Assembly: GCF_910592395.1 (NCBI RefSeq)
Contig: NC_088308.1
Span: 4,154,001-4,218,000 of the forward strand
Source: Lineus longissimus
Taxonomy: Eukaryota; Nemertea; Pilidiophora; Heteronemertea; Lineidae
Direction of reading: 5' to 3'
Length of the DNA: 64,000 bases
A program made the translations under genes and the position numbers. Within the stretch, counting starts at the first letter, position 1; the number at the start of each line of letters is the position of its first letter. The notes under the pieces are model-generated. The model worked only from the letters and a program-made list of their open reading frames with translations, had not been told where the DNA came from and did no database searches. Shown piece after piece: positions 34,418 through 48,600 of the stretch.

Positions 34418-35159
34418 CGAAACAAGCCAAAGATATCAAAGATTTGACAAAATATGTGAAGTGACTATAAACCTTACGGATGAGGTGACTAATATCGTAA
34501 TGGTTCCGTAAAATTATACAACCGCATATTTCACCATGTGGGTCGTGTGTTCCCATGTCTTGTAGAATAAGGTTCTGTGCGGAACATTGCATGAAAATCG
34601 CTATATCTCTTTACCCGGTCCAGATTTTGGAACTTCTTGGTGTCTGTTGGCGTTTCATAAGGCTTCAATAAGAAAAAGTCTTCTGTCACTTATTTCGGAT
34701 ATTGTCGAAATCAGCACCTATAGATTGGGTACTGAACTGAAGATGGGGCCAATGCAATACGCTGGTGAAGTGCAATCTGTTCCATACTTGTATTTCCATA
34801 TTTTGCAGTTCGAGAGCATTGGTAACATTCCACATGTAACCGTCTACACATTGTGGTACAAGAGTTATTCCGGTCATGCTCCGGGTACAGCGGTCGTTAT
34901 TGACAATATCGCACTTCTCTGAGCCGTTCGAAGTCATATTACCAAGCTTCGATTGCCCATATATGGCCAGAAATTCCACGTGTTATCTTACCAACAACAG
35001 AATTATTAGCGCTTGGAAGGCATCTCAGCCCACGAAGACCTATGCTACTATGAATGCTATGTAGAAACACGAATTTATCAATATCAAATAGTTAATATAC
35101 ATGTAAGTGTGTAGTTGAGAGTCCAAAACGATATTCATTTTACTGGTAAAAAGCAGGTA
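34418..35159. other. Intergenic; no gene seen
   Basis: Overlapping short frames on both strands (for example 34587-34922 plus and 34686-34979 minus) without domains or consistent splice sites. Confidence 0.35.
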
Positions 35160-35164
35160 CTATT

Positions 35165-36260
35165 TAGTGAATGGAGAGGGGGTCAAGTTTCCAGTGAAGG
35201 GCACATTATTCCGTTACCACACTAGATTCACCCCACCACATTCAGGGCACAGTCTACACTTTGTTATTCTTATCACCGGAATATAAGGGGATCAACATCA
35301 TCAAACTATACCACGGTCGTCCGTGTTGTCCAGAAGGTGATTAGATGTCTAACCAGGGCACCCCGACTTCTCATATCGTCGCCAAGACCCGGAAATGCAT
35401 CAGACCAAGCAGCCAAATGTAAATAAAAACCAATACCGATGTGTATCCTCGAGCCTCTTCCCTCTCTGATCTTGATGAATGAAATTTGAAGATGTCGCAC
35501 CTTCCTCACCCCAAATGGAATAACATATTGTATTGTGATACACATTTAGACATTGGGGAGGTGGTTACGAAACGAGAAGAATCATTCATTTCTCAGGTGG
35601 ATGTTGCCTCGAGGTCAAGATGAGTGAACCAATACTAATCCGTTACCAGACTATCAGATTCACCCAAGTACCCGCAGCGCGGCCCAGACTCCAATTTGTC
35701 ATTCTCATCTCCGTTATTCAAGGGGATCAACATCAATCTATGTATACCACAGTCGTCCTGTGATTGTCCAGAAAAAGATTAGATGAAATCACGGCACCCC
35801 GAGTTTTCATATCACCGCCAAAACCAGGATATGCACCAGCCCAATCAACCGCATGTGAATAAAAACCAATATACTATACATGTATCTCGAGCCCTTTGGT
35901 TTTGATGAATCAAATTGATAGATGCCGCGCCTTCCTTACCCTAAATGGAATAATATAACGTTGTATTATGAAACACATTTCGTTATTGGAGAGGTGTTTC
36001 TGATCTGGATCAAGCAGAAACATTCATTTCTCTGCTGTAGAAGAGATGGATGGTGCCTCGGAGTCAAGATGTCAGTGAACGGCAAATACTATTCCGTTAC
36101 TGGCCACACTTTTGAGTCACCCCAGCACTCCCAGTGCCCAGTCGACACTCTTTTATAGATCAAATTGAAAGATGACACGCGCCTTCATCGCTCCAAATGA
36201 AATGACAACGTATTGTAAACACATTTCGTTGTGGAGAGGTGCTTCTGGAGCAGAGAGCAA
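35165..36260 (+). repeat. Tandem duplication of a roughly 440-bp unit, about 2.5 diverged copies
   Basis: The same series of words appears in order two and a half times: CCGTTACCACAC or a close variant near 35210, 35640 and 36092; GGGGATCAACATCA near 35288 and 35713; AAATAAAAACCAATA-like near 35420 and 35855; and CCCAAATGGAATAA-like near 35511, 35940 and (degenerate) 36195. Spacing is about 430-450 bases. Copies have drifted by substitutions and small indels. Frames do not stay open through the units, so this looks like old non-coding tandem or satellite-like DNA. Confidence 0.8.
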
Positions 36261-39200
36261 CGGAAATCAATTTGCTTATGACAGGTTTGATGGTAAGAGA
36301 GCCATTAGTAGAATATTGGCAAGTTCGTCATGATGATGACTGCAAACACATGCGGGGGTGATACTGAATTCAGACGCCGGCAGGACATGGCGAATCAGCT
36401 TCTTCGGTACAACTGATTTTGGTCATCATTCGGACATTGCTCATCTATATATTCTCTTCTCCATACCACCAAAATCAATACACCCATCTAAAACGTATCT
36501 TTGCTTCTAACAGCGCGGTCAAATATCGTATTCCAAATCGGCGAGTCAAGCTTTTCTCCTGGCCGTAGTACCCGAAAGTGCCAATAAACCAGTGACGTGA
36601 CACATAGCCTCAAATTGGATGCGACCCCGAAGTTCCCAGTGGTTGGATCATGATACAAGCCATAAATTCAGTCTCAGTGGAGGAGTGAGGGGTGGTCAAG
36701 TTACATGTAGTACTCATCTCACGTCGAAATGCCTCTGACCGAATGAAAGGCAAGCAACTCCGCCAAATTAAGAGTTGTTACACAGGCCAGTCCGGTCACT
36801 GTTTCGGTTATGCATGACGCTTGAAATTTTAACGGATGCGACCATCTACAATCATTCAATGGAGCCTAGTTTCATGAAGTTGGATCTGATTTGCCCATTA
36901 GGTGAGACATTTTATGAGCTGGTACCCGGACTTTTTGGGGCTGCATATTTTAAAGGAGGGCGGACTTAAAACAAAAATAAAATTTTGAACTTCTGATATT
37001 TTCAATGAAAAATCTGACACCATCCAAAAAAACTTCCAGTTAGGTTTTATGCCGGCGATATTCCAAATCACCAACGTATTAAATACGTCTCGCCTTAATA
37101 ATAAGACGAGGTAGAATCGGTCAAACATCACGTCAGAAAGGGCAGGTTGGCAAGGGAGAGGAATGCTGCCCATCTGATTGCGGGTTTACTAGGGTGGGCA
37201 TTGACTGCGGCTCGGCTACTGATAGCGCATCGATGCCGGCCTGGAATTAATCACTTCTTATGAATAAAGAAGAAAGCTTCCAAAATTGGTTACCAAGACC
37301 CTCTGTCTTCTGAGACTCGTTAACGGCCGTAACTTGAATGATTTAAGACCTTGGCTAAAGCGGTGAAACGTTCATGGCATAACTCATTTTCTCTTGTAAG
37401 GAATTTTCATTGCGTGTTTCATTACCCGGAAACAATTCCTGTCGGTTTGAGATTAATGTATTGGGTTATAAAATCAATCCTGCTCATTCATGCTTTTCCA
37501 ATACTCCTGCTATGAGTGCAAAATGCAATTCCAGCAAACATGGAAAATGAATGACATACTGAATGATCATTAGGCCATCAACGATGAAATTCAGTGAGTG
37601 CAAAATGAAATTCAATGAACATGACAAATAACTGAAAATCATTCAATGAAAGACCATCAGGTCATCAGATGAGGTATCGATTTTCGTCAAGAAATATTGA
37701 TCTTGATTGGCAACCAATCATGCAGCCATCAATCTACATGCATGTACCCGGCTGATCCCCCATCAATTCCAGCTTTTTTTCCAATTGTTCACATTGGATT
37801 CCGTAAACTGTCATGACCATTATCCGCGTTAATTTTCTTATCGTTCCTCCTATTATTCTTTTGTCTCGCAAAAGAAAGTTTACCATTGTGTTGATATCAA
37901 ACCGTTCGATCAAGAAGATTTATCGTGATGGATCACCGCCAGATTTCTCGCTTCCATTATTTTTGTTATTTTTTTTCTGTATTCTTTTTTCACAGCAATC
38001 CGTCGCGGCCTGTATGTTACTTTTGTACTGAATGTAAACATAATGTCCACCATAACAGCAGGGCCAGCAACTTGTAGGGACTGGCAAGTGAGCAACGAAG
38101 GATGGGTAGAGAAGAATAATCGCGTGGAAAGGGGTCCGAAGGGCTGAGGACATTTCGTATATCGATCATGGATCATGCACTTCTTTATATTTCTAAGCTC
38201 AACTGGTGAGTAGATTGGTGCCACTACAAGCCCTTAAAATCTTAATTTTTTGAAGAATACATGTAAACTGTCAGCCGGGAAGAAACACATCGGTCCCATA
38301 AGCGAAACTGTTAATTCCTGCAGTTTTTATGATAGAGTCTATTGGACTATGCCTGTTTCATTTTTTTCAATATTTTAAATGGCAGTTGATCAAACAAGCG
38401 GGGATTATGAGAAACATTAAATGGTGGAGCTTATTCCGAACGTGCTCAATGCATTAGTAGTGTTTGTCTTTTCATTTCATTATATCGAGTATCCCAGGAA
38501 AGTAATTTCATGTAACAGACATGTACATTCCCGTGACGTTGTTTGTCAAATTAGGGTGCGGAGATTCGCGATGAATATGTAAAAGGTATACCTGCATAAA
38601 GTGCAACTTCGTCAAAATCATAAATAATGAGGCAAAAAGCAAGCCCTCCGAAATTGATGACACATGTACGATGTAATTGCTTCTTCCACTAATTAACAAC
38701 ATTCATAACATTTTAAAATATTCTCTCTGCGGCCATTTATACGCTGTGTCGTCATCGTGCATTTTCCTTAAAATTCGACGCCATACTCCAACAAAATTGC
38801 AACAGATCAAATCGCGACTTTTAGAGATTCACATAAGATGTTCTTTGAATGATAATATTCGCGATCTGTTGTTTAAGACGCGATGTTCCTGACATTTTGA
38901 TAGCCATTAGTCAAATTCCAATAACTTCATGGTCTCTAATCGGTCGTTAGACAAGCTCAGGCAGATTGAAACGGATCAAGAAATTTCACATCCTTGTCTA
39001 AATGATAGGTTCGTGTCGCGGTGCATGACATAAATATCGCACATGTTCTCGAGGTCAATATACCTTCTAAATATTAAATCCATGCCAATTTCCTCTAGCG
39101 AGCAATATCAAATATATTTCTCAGCTTCCGGCCTTGGAATGAGGTGTTTTAATAGGCCGTTCTCGAGATCAGGTCGCCGAATCTGTCACTACTCATCATT

Positions 39201-42200
39201 CTCCAGATGAGTCGAATATGCATGGACGAAAGGTATGTCTCCACATAAGCGTTTGTGGCCGCGTATCATGCTTAAGGCCTTTGTACTTGTTTGATAAGTT
39301 GCCTGCGCACCAGGTTGACCTGTGCTCATAATACGCGGCGTTAAACACTTGTGTGCAGATAGGTCTTTCTTTCCTTTGCTTCTTGTACATGTACGTTCCG
39401 CTTGTCGCTGAACCCAAAGTCGCGTGCAAGAATACCAGTGAAAGAAATCTACATTGCAGAGTCATGTTTTATTCACAAATCAAAGCCAGTTTCCGGACGG
39501 GTTCATTCCTATTTGATGTCAATACGGAGGTATCGCGAAATACGAAGGTCAATGGTATCAAGTCCTATTTATACGAGTCGCTAGTAAATCATCTTCTTGC
39601 ACTTATTTGTTTTAAAAGGGAATCGGGAAGTTCTCAAACAAAAAGACGATAAGATTCTTCGTTGTTCGTAGCTCATTGTAAAGCTTGCGAAACATGTCTA
39701 ATCACCAGACATTGATTCTGATCGACCGAAGACTTATTGATTTCGTGTATCAACTTGACATCTCAATCACATTAGAATGATTAATGACCAATTGAATTCG
39801 ATGTATGGCATGTATGACATGGGCAGCTTGTACATGTAGGTGCATAACTGAAGGCTCGTGTGTTAGTGAATAATGTCGAGTGCGCATCAGGATCATACGA
39901 ATTGATGGATCCAGTCAACGAAATCGTGTTGTATTGCATCCCTTCCTGCCCGGCTCAACAACCAACACCCCGGCCCCTATACCGCGACCTGCCCGCGCTC
40001 TTCCTGAGTACGTTGCTCATTGCTCATGGCGGTGAGGAACGTTATTTCAGAGAGGTCCGAGTATACCACCGGCATTTACAACCAATCCAATATCATATCA
40101 TTACAGAATTACCTGCTGATATTTCATTCTCAAATTGTTTTTGTGTAACCAGGATACAATTCAAACCCTTCAATCTGCTCTCATCCATGATTAAAATGCA
40201 ATGAAATTATGATATGCTCACAAGCATGATTGCATTCAGGCGCCGAACATACAGGCTTATTAATCAAATGATCGCATGTAGAAAACCTCCTTTGTTGCCA
40301 TGAGAGACTATCTCATCATCGATACCGCCACTGATTGATTCTCGTGTATTTCTCTGTTTCCGATATGAGCAGCCGATGCGCAGAAGGTGATTAATCTTGA
40401 TGATCGATGGGGCAGGTTTCAAAAATAAGCTCGGAAAAGCTGGTCTTATACACTTCAGAATTCTGACTGTCTTCGATCATGTTGATTCATTTCTTGGTAG
40501 TAAATATGTTTTGTACCAACTTGGCACTTCTCGTGATTGGTTAACGTTCTTGAAGTAACCTTGGGGTGTTTGGTCGAGATTTTACTGTGGATTAAGGATG
40601 AACGATGAAGAAATTGCTTGTCACTTCGGTTGTCTGCTTTATTTGATGACCGCAAAGATTCTGTTAGTCTGGAGCAAAGATAGGTTGTCATATCGCAAAT
40701 CAACTGCGTGTGCGAGTCCCAAGCACGTCAAACTCGCACTACCGCAGCTCAAGTTTTAGTGAAACACAATAAGGGTGGGCATCCACTGAGTCAGTGCCGG
40801 CGATTAGGAGAACGCACGCCTTGGTAATATTTCTCAGTGACATAGGCTGAGACATGTGTACTGATTGACACCGGACACAATTTGAGTCCCAAAAACAGCA
40901 CTCCGATGAGACAGCCGACGGGAAAAGAAACCGAAGTCGTCCAAAGAGACATGACCTGGCGCCGTGCGGTGGAGAAGATGATGAGGCAGCTTGGTCAGAC
41001 ATGGGGACACTGAGGCTGCTGACCGAATAGGGTAGAAACTGATGATTAAAGCCTTACATAAATGTGCCCTCTGGGCACGAAAACGACTAAAGATGGGGGG
41101 GGGGGGGTTCGTGTGGCTTGTAGCACGCACTATACCACAGCCTTACCGAACCCAATATCTCTTAGTGAATGTGGAGCTACTGCCAGGCCAACTTAGGTTA
41201 TTATTGATTACTTTGATTCGGCTGAGTGTTTTTATCACCCAATGTAGCACATTATTGCATGACTGTCAACAAACACAACGTCCCGGAATTAGATTTTATC
41301 ACCGTTCGAGGATTTAAATCAAGTTATAGGAGCAAAATGACATAAATTAAAGGAGTTCCTTAACCGGATAATGATTTTGCGCAGTAAGGGATCGTGGAAT
41401 TCCATTCGATCTCTGCAACAGGATGCCGTTTAATTTGTTTTACAGGGTGATTAATTCCTTTTACGGGTTCACGATATCCGTGGTTGTCGGCACTTTCAGT
41501 TCTGCAACTTAACCTCTGAGATCGTAAATGCTGATTTCAACTGTCGTATGTAACTCCTGTCAAGCTGGTAATCAAATGGAAATCGGCAGCTATTTGGCAA
41601 GAACCGCGAAAAAGTAACTCGTCTTGGGAAGTTTTACTGTGCCAGTCCAAACAATGAGAATTGCAAACCAATTTTCTCCTGGTTGATCTTTAAAAAATCG
41701 AATTATTTCTCTTATATAGTGGCTGTTGATCCATCGGCGTGGTAACGAGATTCGGTATTTGTATGGATTGTCATTCCGTGATAGTCAGTTAAATCACCAG
41801 CAAGAATAGTTTATTATATTTACTCAGTATTGCCAAGGAACAATAAATTTATTCGTGGCACTTGCACCATGGGAGTTGAATGTACATTTGTACTACGGCA
41901 GGGCGTATTTAGCAGGGAGCACAGGACGTCACTTGAAAAACGTTGGGATTTATGTTTGTGGCGGTGCATGGTGGCAAAGAGGAGTATTATATCCTGGCGA
42001 GGTAAATCTCACGTCGAAGTTGTCCCAAAATGATTGAACGTAATCCTCATTCTCCTCATACGTGCTATCGTCGCATCTGCATAATTTGATCCATTAGTAG
42101 GTCGAAGTCAGAGTGCAGTAGCCAATACATTCCCCTTCTTTGAGGTTTTTATGACGGACGAGTTAAGTTATCCTTATACACGCTGTAATCAGCAGTTACA

Positions 42201-42231
42201 CTGCTGCTGTAACCAGAGAGGAGTTTAAAGG
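36261..42231. other. Gene-poor stretch upstream of the transporter gene
   Basis: No supported coding gene in six kilobases. Runs of homopolymer (poly-G at about 41095-41107) and many ACATGTA words are present. Repeated short words of the type TGAATGATCATTAGG / TGAAAGACCATCAGG near 37,560-37,670 suggest a weak local duplication. Open frames (for example 39860-40204 plus) have no domain or splice-site support. Confidence 0.4.
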
Positions 42232-42339
42232 GGGAGAAACCATGCCAGTGGAGAGAGAATCGGAAGTGTCCACTTTCCTTCATCTTCCACTTTTACGTCC
42301 ACGTCCAGTTCTACGCCTTCCACTGGCATAGTTTCTCCC
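42232..42339. repeat. Inverted repeat, 21-bp arms with one mismatch, about 66-bp spacer
   Basis: GGGAGAAACCATGCCAGTGG plus A (42232-42252) is matched in reverse complement at 42319-42339 with one difference. The spacer holds a run of TCCACTTT-like words. It may be a small foldback element. No target duplication was seen. It lies about 360 bases upstream of the transporter start codon. Confidence 0.7.
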
Positions 42340-42698
42340 TTATTTTTCCTCTTTGTTGCAGGTACTTTGACCCCGTCATAAGAGACGTGATAGATACATG
42401 TAGATAAGGCTGTCAATCTCGTTGATACAGTTATACATGTACATGTACATGTATATATGGTACCGCATGACCAGAACACTTCCTTTTGGTAAAACCCAAG
42501 ATATCCAGGAAAATCAGCTGACATAGACAACCAATACAAGACAGTCATTACGTATTCGTGTATCATAAGTTGTGATAAAAACAGGCGAAAAAGATGTACA
42601 GGTATTGCCAGATTCCTTGCATTACGGTATAGATACCGAAAAGAGACATTTTTCCCGCTTGAAGGAATCTTGTGACGCGGGCTTTCAATGGAGATAAA

Positions 42699-45600
42699 AT
42701 GAATGTGGAGGTGGTAAGCATTCTTTTCAAATTGACTTTACAATGTACATGTACGTCCGAATTAATTTTCTATAAGTTTGGGTTGATAGGAGGCCCGTAT
42801 TCGAGAGGGTTGAGAAGCTATTATACTGACCCCCCCCCCTCGACCGAGGGTCTCCCTCCACGACCAAAATTGAACACTGCCCTACGAAGTAGCTGAATGG
42901 AGAGATGAGGAATACCGGCCAAAGGCCACCTGACTCTGACCACAGCCTTCTGCTTTCGAGCCCAAGTGTTCGAATTTGCGTGCGTTAATCCCAAGTACAA
43001 TGTATCCATTTCCTATAGGATGAAGTTATCAACAATCTTGACGAGGACGAGGCAAACGAGAACACCCCTCTGCAGCCTGTAGCGGGGCATGGGACACGAT
43101 GTGGTCTCCTGGCTGTCATGGTCATGGAGATCCTGACCACGTTTTCCATCTATTTACTGCTGCAAGACCTTTCGGCATTTTGCCACGAGGAGCTGAAGAT
43201 GGGACTGAACATGGCGGCAGCGGTAGTACTCATATTTAATAGTAAGAGAATCTCTCGAAGTCATAAAGAAACTGGGGCGACGGAAAGGACTGGTATCGTC
43301 ATCAACGTTTTGTCGGTGTCAGTATAGGAATGCTTTGGAATTTAGGCTGGTTGCTCTACTAAGTTTGGAGCGTAGGTCTTTAATAAACTTCGAATGTGGG
43401 TGGGCGTGTTGCACATTTGGACACCTGGGTTTCTTCGTGGAAAGGTATTTTGGCTCTATCTATACCGCCATTTTGCTATTTTGCAAAAACAAAGACTGAG
43501 GTCTCTGCAAAGTAACTTGAATTGTTGCGTTTCGAACGAGTTATGTAGACCCCAAAATCCCGGCGAAAAATGTGGAGACGGGACATTGTTTAAGAAAACG
43601 CACCCGCGTGTTACCCTGAGATGCATCTGGTATTTTTTCTCTCAATTTGATAGGTGTCCTCTATTTGATGCCTGCTGTCGCCGGCGGACTTGCCGATGCA
43701 GTTTTTGGAAAGTACCCCAGTCTGGTTGGTATGACCACAGTATGGTTTATTGGTAGGTTTATTTTCTCTCAACAATATATTTACTAAGGTGTCTACTACA
43801 CTTACATATATTGCAGCTTGTCTCAAAGAACGCTCTTTCGGGTTTCACACCACAACTAAAACGAAACTACATGTACGTCTAAGAGATAGGCCTATAAACG
43901 AACGTACGTATTGTCAACACAGTAATGACATTACAATTTGACCTCGTGGACTTTTTTCAACAAAAGTCGATTGTATATGCAGTATCTTGATAATTGAAAC
44001 ACGAGGCAAAGTGCATTTTAGTGAGGTCGAGCGGATATTGTTGTCAATATTATACAGCCGCGAATCGAAGTTGGCTGGAATAAGGCTGAGTTGTATTTTC
44101 AAATTCCTTTGCAATAATGGCGTCAGCAATACCCTGTATATCTAACGAGCAAAAAAACGTACTTTAAACATAAATTGTAAGGGACTGTGTGTTTCTCCCC
44201 CATTGATATTAACATTTGCCTTATTGGCTACAAACCTGGACCACATTCAATATCAAATATTAGGTAGCCGTTCGTCTCTCTTGAAATGAAATGTGCCGTC
44301 TTGCACCTTCAAACACACCCGTGATGCTGTTTTACTCCTCATATTCTAGGTGAAGTGATCCTCCTTATATTGACGGCCATCCCCAAGGAGAAACTAGCTG
44401 AACAAGTAGGCAAACTAATCCTCAATTAATTGACACGACACCGCCATTTGGCACGAGGTTGGAGAGAACTAGCTATCAAGTAGCTGTGAGACTTGGACTT
44501 GCATATTGAAAAACGTTCCTTTGGGTATATTCTGAGATCTGAATAATTTAATGATTTTTTCATTAATTCATTTTTACGCTTCCATAGGTTGCATCCAGTT
44601 GGCGCGTTTTGCACTGAAACTAGCAGAAATTTTCGAAAATCTTCAGTGGATTTTCACATTGGGTTCATTTTACTCGAAAACTTATTTTACTTTCTGTTTC
44701 TGAAGACATGAACCTCAGACCAAGCAGAAAAACAGAGCAAACACTCAAATTTACAAAGCGCACGAAATGCGCGTCTTATGGTGGTGTCGCCCAATAAATG
44801 CTATCATAAATTGTATCCTATATGATCGAAAATCCTGTTCTTCTTCTCTTTAATCCAGTCGTTACGTTTTTCGCCACAATAACAGTACTCAAAGTCGTGC
44901 ATGTACAAGAACACTATGACATGTATGTGGTGATACTTGGAATAGTGTAGAGATCTTTGACCTTAGAATAACGCCTAAAAAATTATAATGTTTTAAAGAT
45001 CTTTGCAATTTTCTGATGTGCTTATTTCCTTGAGAGCGAGCATATCAGAATATTATCACAAATATGATCATGTTAGAGCAATATATTTAGCCTAAAATTC
45101 ATTTTGCCACTTCTTTCAGCGTGGTTTTGTGAATGTCGTTCACACGATAGGGCTGATTTTGGTGGCCGTGGGCTTCGGGTGCAACCTCGGGGTGGCATAT
45201 TCCTTCGGTGCGGAACAACTACCAACGGTCAACCGATTGAACACGTGGTCTTTCTTTTTGTGGTAAGCTCAGTACTAAAATAGATTATGATATTTTGATA
45301 TGAATTGGCTTGTATATGACGTGGCCCCTGCCAAATGAAAAAAAGGGAAACACTGTTCCATGAGGTCAAAAGCGACAGGGCAGCCTGGCGGGCACTAAGG
45401 TTAACTACGTTCCGTGTTTGCCTATTTCTCAAATGGTTTTCGCAATGAGACTTCTTTTTCACTGTAACGTTCTCTAAAACGCGGATCTTGGTATGATATT
45501 TGTACTTTGAGAATGGCCATGATCTGACGGCCAAAGTTATCAAATCTAAAAGTTGTTCACCAGTAGGCAGGATGTAGCGAACCGTGGCCTGGACTAGGTG

Positions 45601-48600
45601 ACAAATTTAGCTATCCGCCAATTGTTACTTTCGGGACTGGTTTGATTGAAGTGGTCTTTATTGTAATACCGCCACCATCTTTGTTCTCGTGCAACGTTGG
45701 CCAATGCTAATAACCTCCATGTTACTTTCTCATATCAAATCAATGATTCTCACACAAAACATCTGGTAGTGCAAATATCAGAATGAGCAAACAATATCAT
45801 TTTTAACTGCTGCTCAACTTCAACATTAAACTTTTTGTCTCGTTCCAGGAAACTATTTTGTACAGATCTGGGGAAAACAATATGTTTTCTACTCACGCCG
45901 ATATTGGACTTGCATTTGAAAGACAACGCAAGATTATTGAAAGTTATACTTCGAACTAGCTCCGTTGGAATGGTTTTGCTCATTTTACTTTTCACGAAGA
46001 AGAAATTCAACAAGGCGAAACCTGAAGGTTTGTTCGTCATTCCAGTCTTTTTAAAACTCAGTTGGACCAACCACTCATGGATACCTTTGTAACAAGAAGC
46101 GCCGTCTGACCTAATATATATGTAACCAACAAAGAGTCCAGGTTTTCGGAGTGACAAACAGCGCCGCTTGACCTAATAACAAACAATGACTCCAGGTTTT
46201 CGGAGTAACAAAGGGCGCCGTTTGACCTAATAGCAAACAATGACTCCAGTACAGGTTTTCGGAGTGACAAAGGGCGCCGTCTGACCTAATAGCAAACAAT
46301 GACTCCAGGTTTTCGGAGTAACAAAGGGCGCCGTCTGACCTAATAACAAACAATGACTCCAGGTTTTCGGAGTGACAAAGAGCGCTGTCTGACCTAATAG
46401 CAAACAATGACTCCAGGTTTTCGGAGTAACATAGGGCGCCGTCTGACCTAATAGCAAACAATGACTCCAGGTTTTCGGAGTGACAAAGGGCGCCGTCTGA
46501 TCTAATAGCAAACAATGACTCCAGGTTTTCGGAGTAACAAAGGGCGCCGTCTGACCTAATAGCAAACAATGACTCCAGGTTTTCGGAGTAACAAAGGGCG
46601 CCGTCTGACCTAATAGCAAACAATGACTCCAGGTGTTCGTAGTAACAAAGGGCGCTGTTTTAACTAGTAACAAACAATGACTCCAGGTTTTCGGAGTAAC
46701 ATAGGGCGCCGTCTGACCTAATAGCAAACAATGACTCCAGGTTTTAAGAGTTACAAAAAGTGCCGTCTGACCTGTATATAGTGACAAACAACGAGCTAGG
46801 CCAAATTATTGGGGAAAACGGTTTTAAAAGAAGTTTGGGGGAAACGAAAGGTTTAACGACTAACGTTATAGGCCAGCAGTACAAGGGACAGATGGAAGTT
46901 CCATTACTAAGTATATGAGATCGTAAAGAAGTCGATTTGATGATAACTAATATTGAAATTCCCGTTGGTATTACCATCTTCATCTGTTCATTCTGTTCAT
47001 CAAGGTGGTGCTGTATTCCGTCGTCTAAAAGAGACATTCAAGGAGAAGGTGTGGCAATGTCTCAGAAACACAACTCCGCGTCCCATGATGACTGAGCCTG
47101 AGAGACAAGAGGACCAAGAGAGGACCCACGAATTGAGGAAGGTGGTATTACTTGGTGGTCTGAGTGCAACTGCTGGTTTATACATGGTAATTCATAATGA
47201 GGTAAGCAACCCCTTTACTGTAAACTTTCGTCGATTTTCTAGTTTTGCGCACGAAGTTATATGTAAGAGCCTTAAGTCCGGAGTGTTTCCTGTTGCAGAT
47301 CTATCACGGCGAGAAAACTACGGCGCTCCCCAGCGGGTTTTTATATTTTAAATTGCCCGCTAGCGGGGTTTGTGGGAAAACGAAAGAAACATCAAAACTT
47401 ACCATCCGCACCACCCATTGAGGAAAAAACTGCTTCGGCCGAATTTATAGTCTTCCCGCAACGGCCGACCGAAGCAGGGAGTCGTCCTCGTGGAATCAGA
47501 GTCTTGACACGATGGCTCTGATTGCACTTTCAGTGTTCATGCCTTCACATGGCTAATATCTGTTTCGTATGCCGGAGCAATTAGATCGCCTCGAGCAAAG
47601 GAACAATTGATATATCAAGCAGGCAGTTCCTATTTCAGGGGTCAGCAACCTACCCGGAACAAGGAAAACATCTATCTGATGGCAGCTACCGCGGTGTTGA
47701 TGCTCATATCTTCAATGCGTTTACGTCCATTGTTCCACTTCTAGTCATTCCGCTTTTTGAGATCTACAATCGGTGCAAAGGACACTGGAGTACCATACAT
47801 ATCTTGGTAATCGCAGGTAATCAATCAATCCATAAATCAACCAATCAACCCGTCAACCATAAGTCAAAAATAGCAAGGCGGTTTGCAATACAGCGAATCG
47901 CAACGTTTTTGCGATCAACTTGAGTTTGCAAATATAATCTTGGTTTGCGAAAATACCTTTGGCGAAGAGCTACTCTCCATTATCTTGATGTGGAAGAGTA
48001 GTTTTCCTGCATTGTTTTCGTTCCAGGGTTCGGTTACCTGTTCATGTCTTTGTCGCCCCTCTGTGCCGGTGTGGTAGAGACGTTCAGCCGGAAGAATTGG
48101 TACAGCGGCCAGAAAAGCAATGTCTCATCCTCTGCACAAATTCCACAGTATTTCTTCATCGGGCTTGCAGATTGTTTCGCCTTATTACCTGGTTAGTGTT
48201 TTCATACTGTACTTTTAATCGATTATTCGTCCCGAAGATCTGTCTTTCTCTTGCCGGACGACACATGCATTTTCACACGATTAACCTTGGGACGCCATTC
48301 GGTCCAGCGTCCATTACGCCTATTGAGGAGAGTAAAGGAAAGCTATAAGACATTGAAGATAATGTTTCTTGCTATTGAAATCATCTCAAGTAAAACTCCG
48401 AGTCCAATTAATGAAGAACCCGCAGACGGAGATGTACTAGCGTCTGTTTATATGCCGTGTTTAAGCATGAATTGAACATAAAAATGTTTTGACTATGAAT
48501 AAGAGAGTAAATGGTAAAGAAAGGACAGTGTTTTGTTACTTCTTCGTTTATATTGATTTTTCAGTCCACGAATTCGCTTATTACGAGAGTCCAAAGCACA

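Noticed and set aside
42839-43009. Open frame next to poly-C before transporter exon 2
   Set aside because: It lies in intron 1 of the transporter and has no domain; composition explains it.
44859-44950. Possible transporter exon encoding a hydrophobic stretch after TTTAATCCAG
   Set aside because: Its only hydrophobic frame does not match the phase-0 end of the preceding exon (44405), while the exon at 45120 does match and continues the family alignment.
46111-46787. Minus-strand frames of 170 and 186 codons encoding an 18-residue repeat
   Set aside because: They are the 54-bp minisatellite read in frames that stay open because the unit is a multiple of three; they lie in an intron of the transporter gene.
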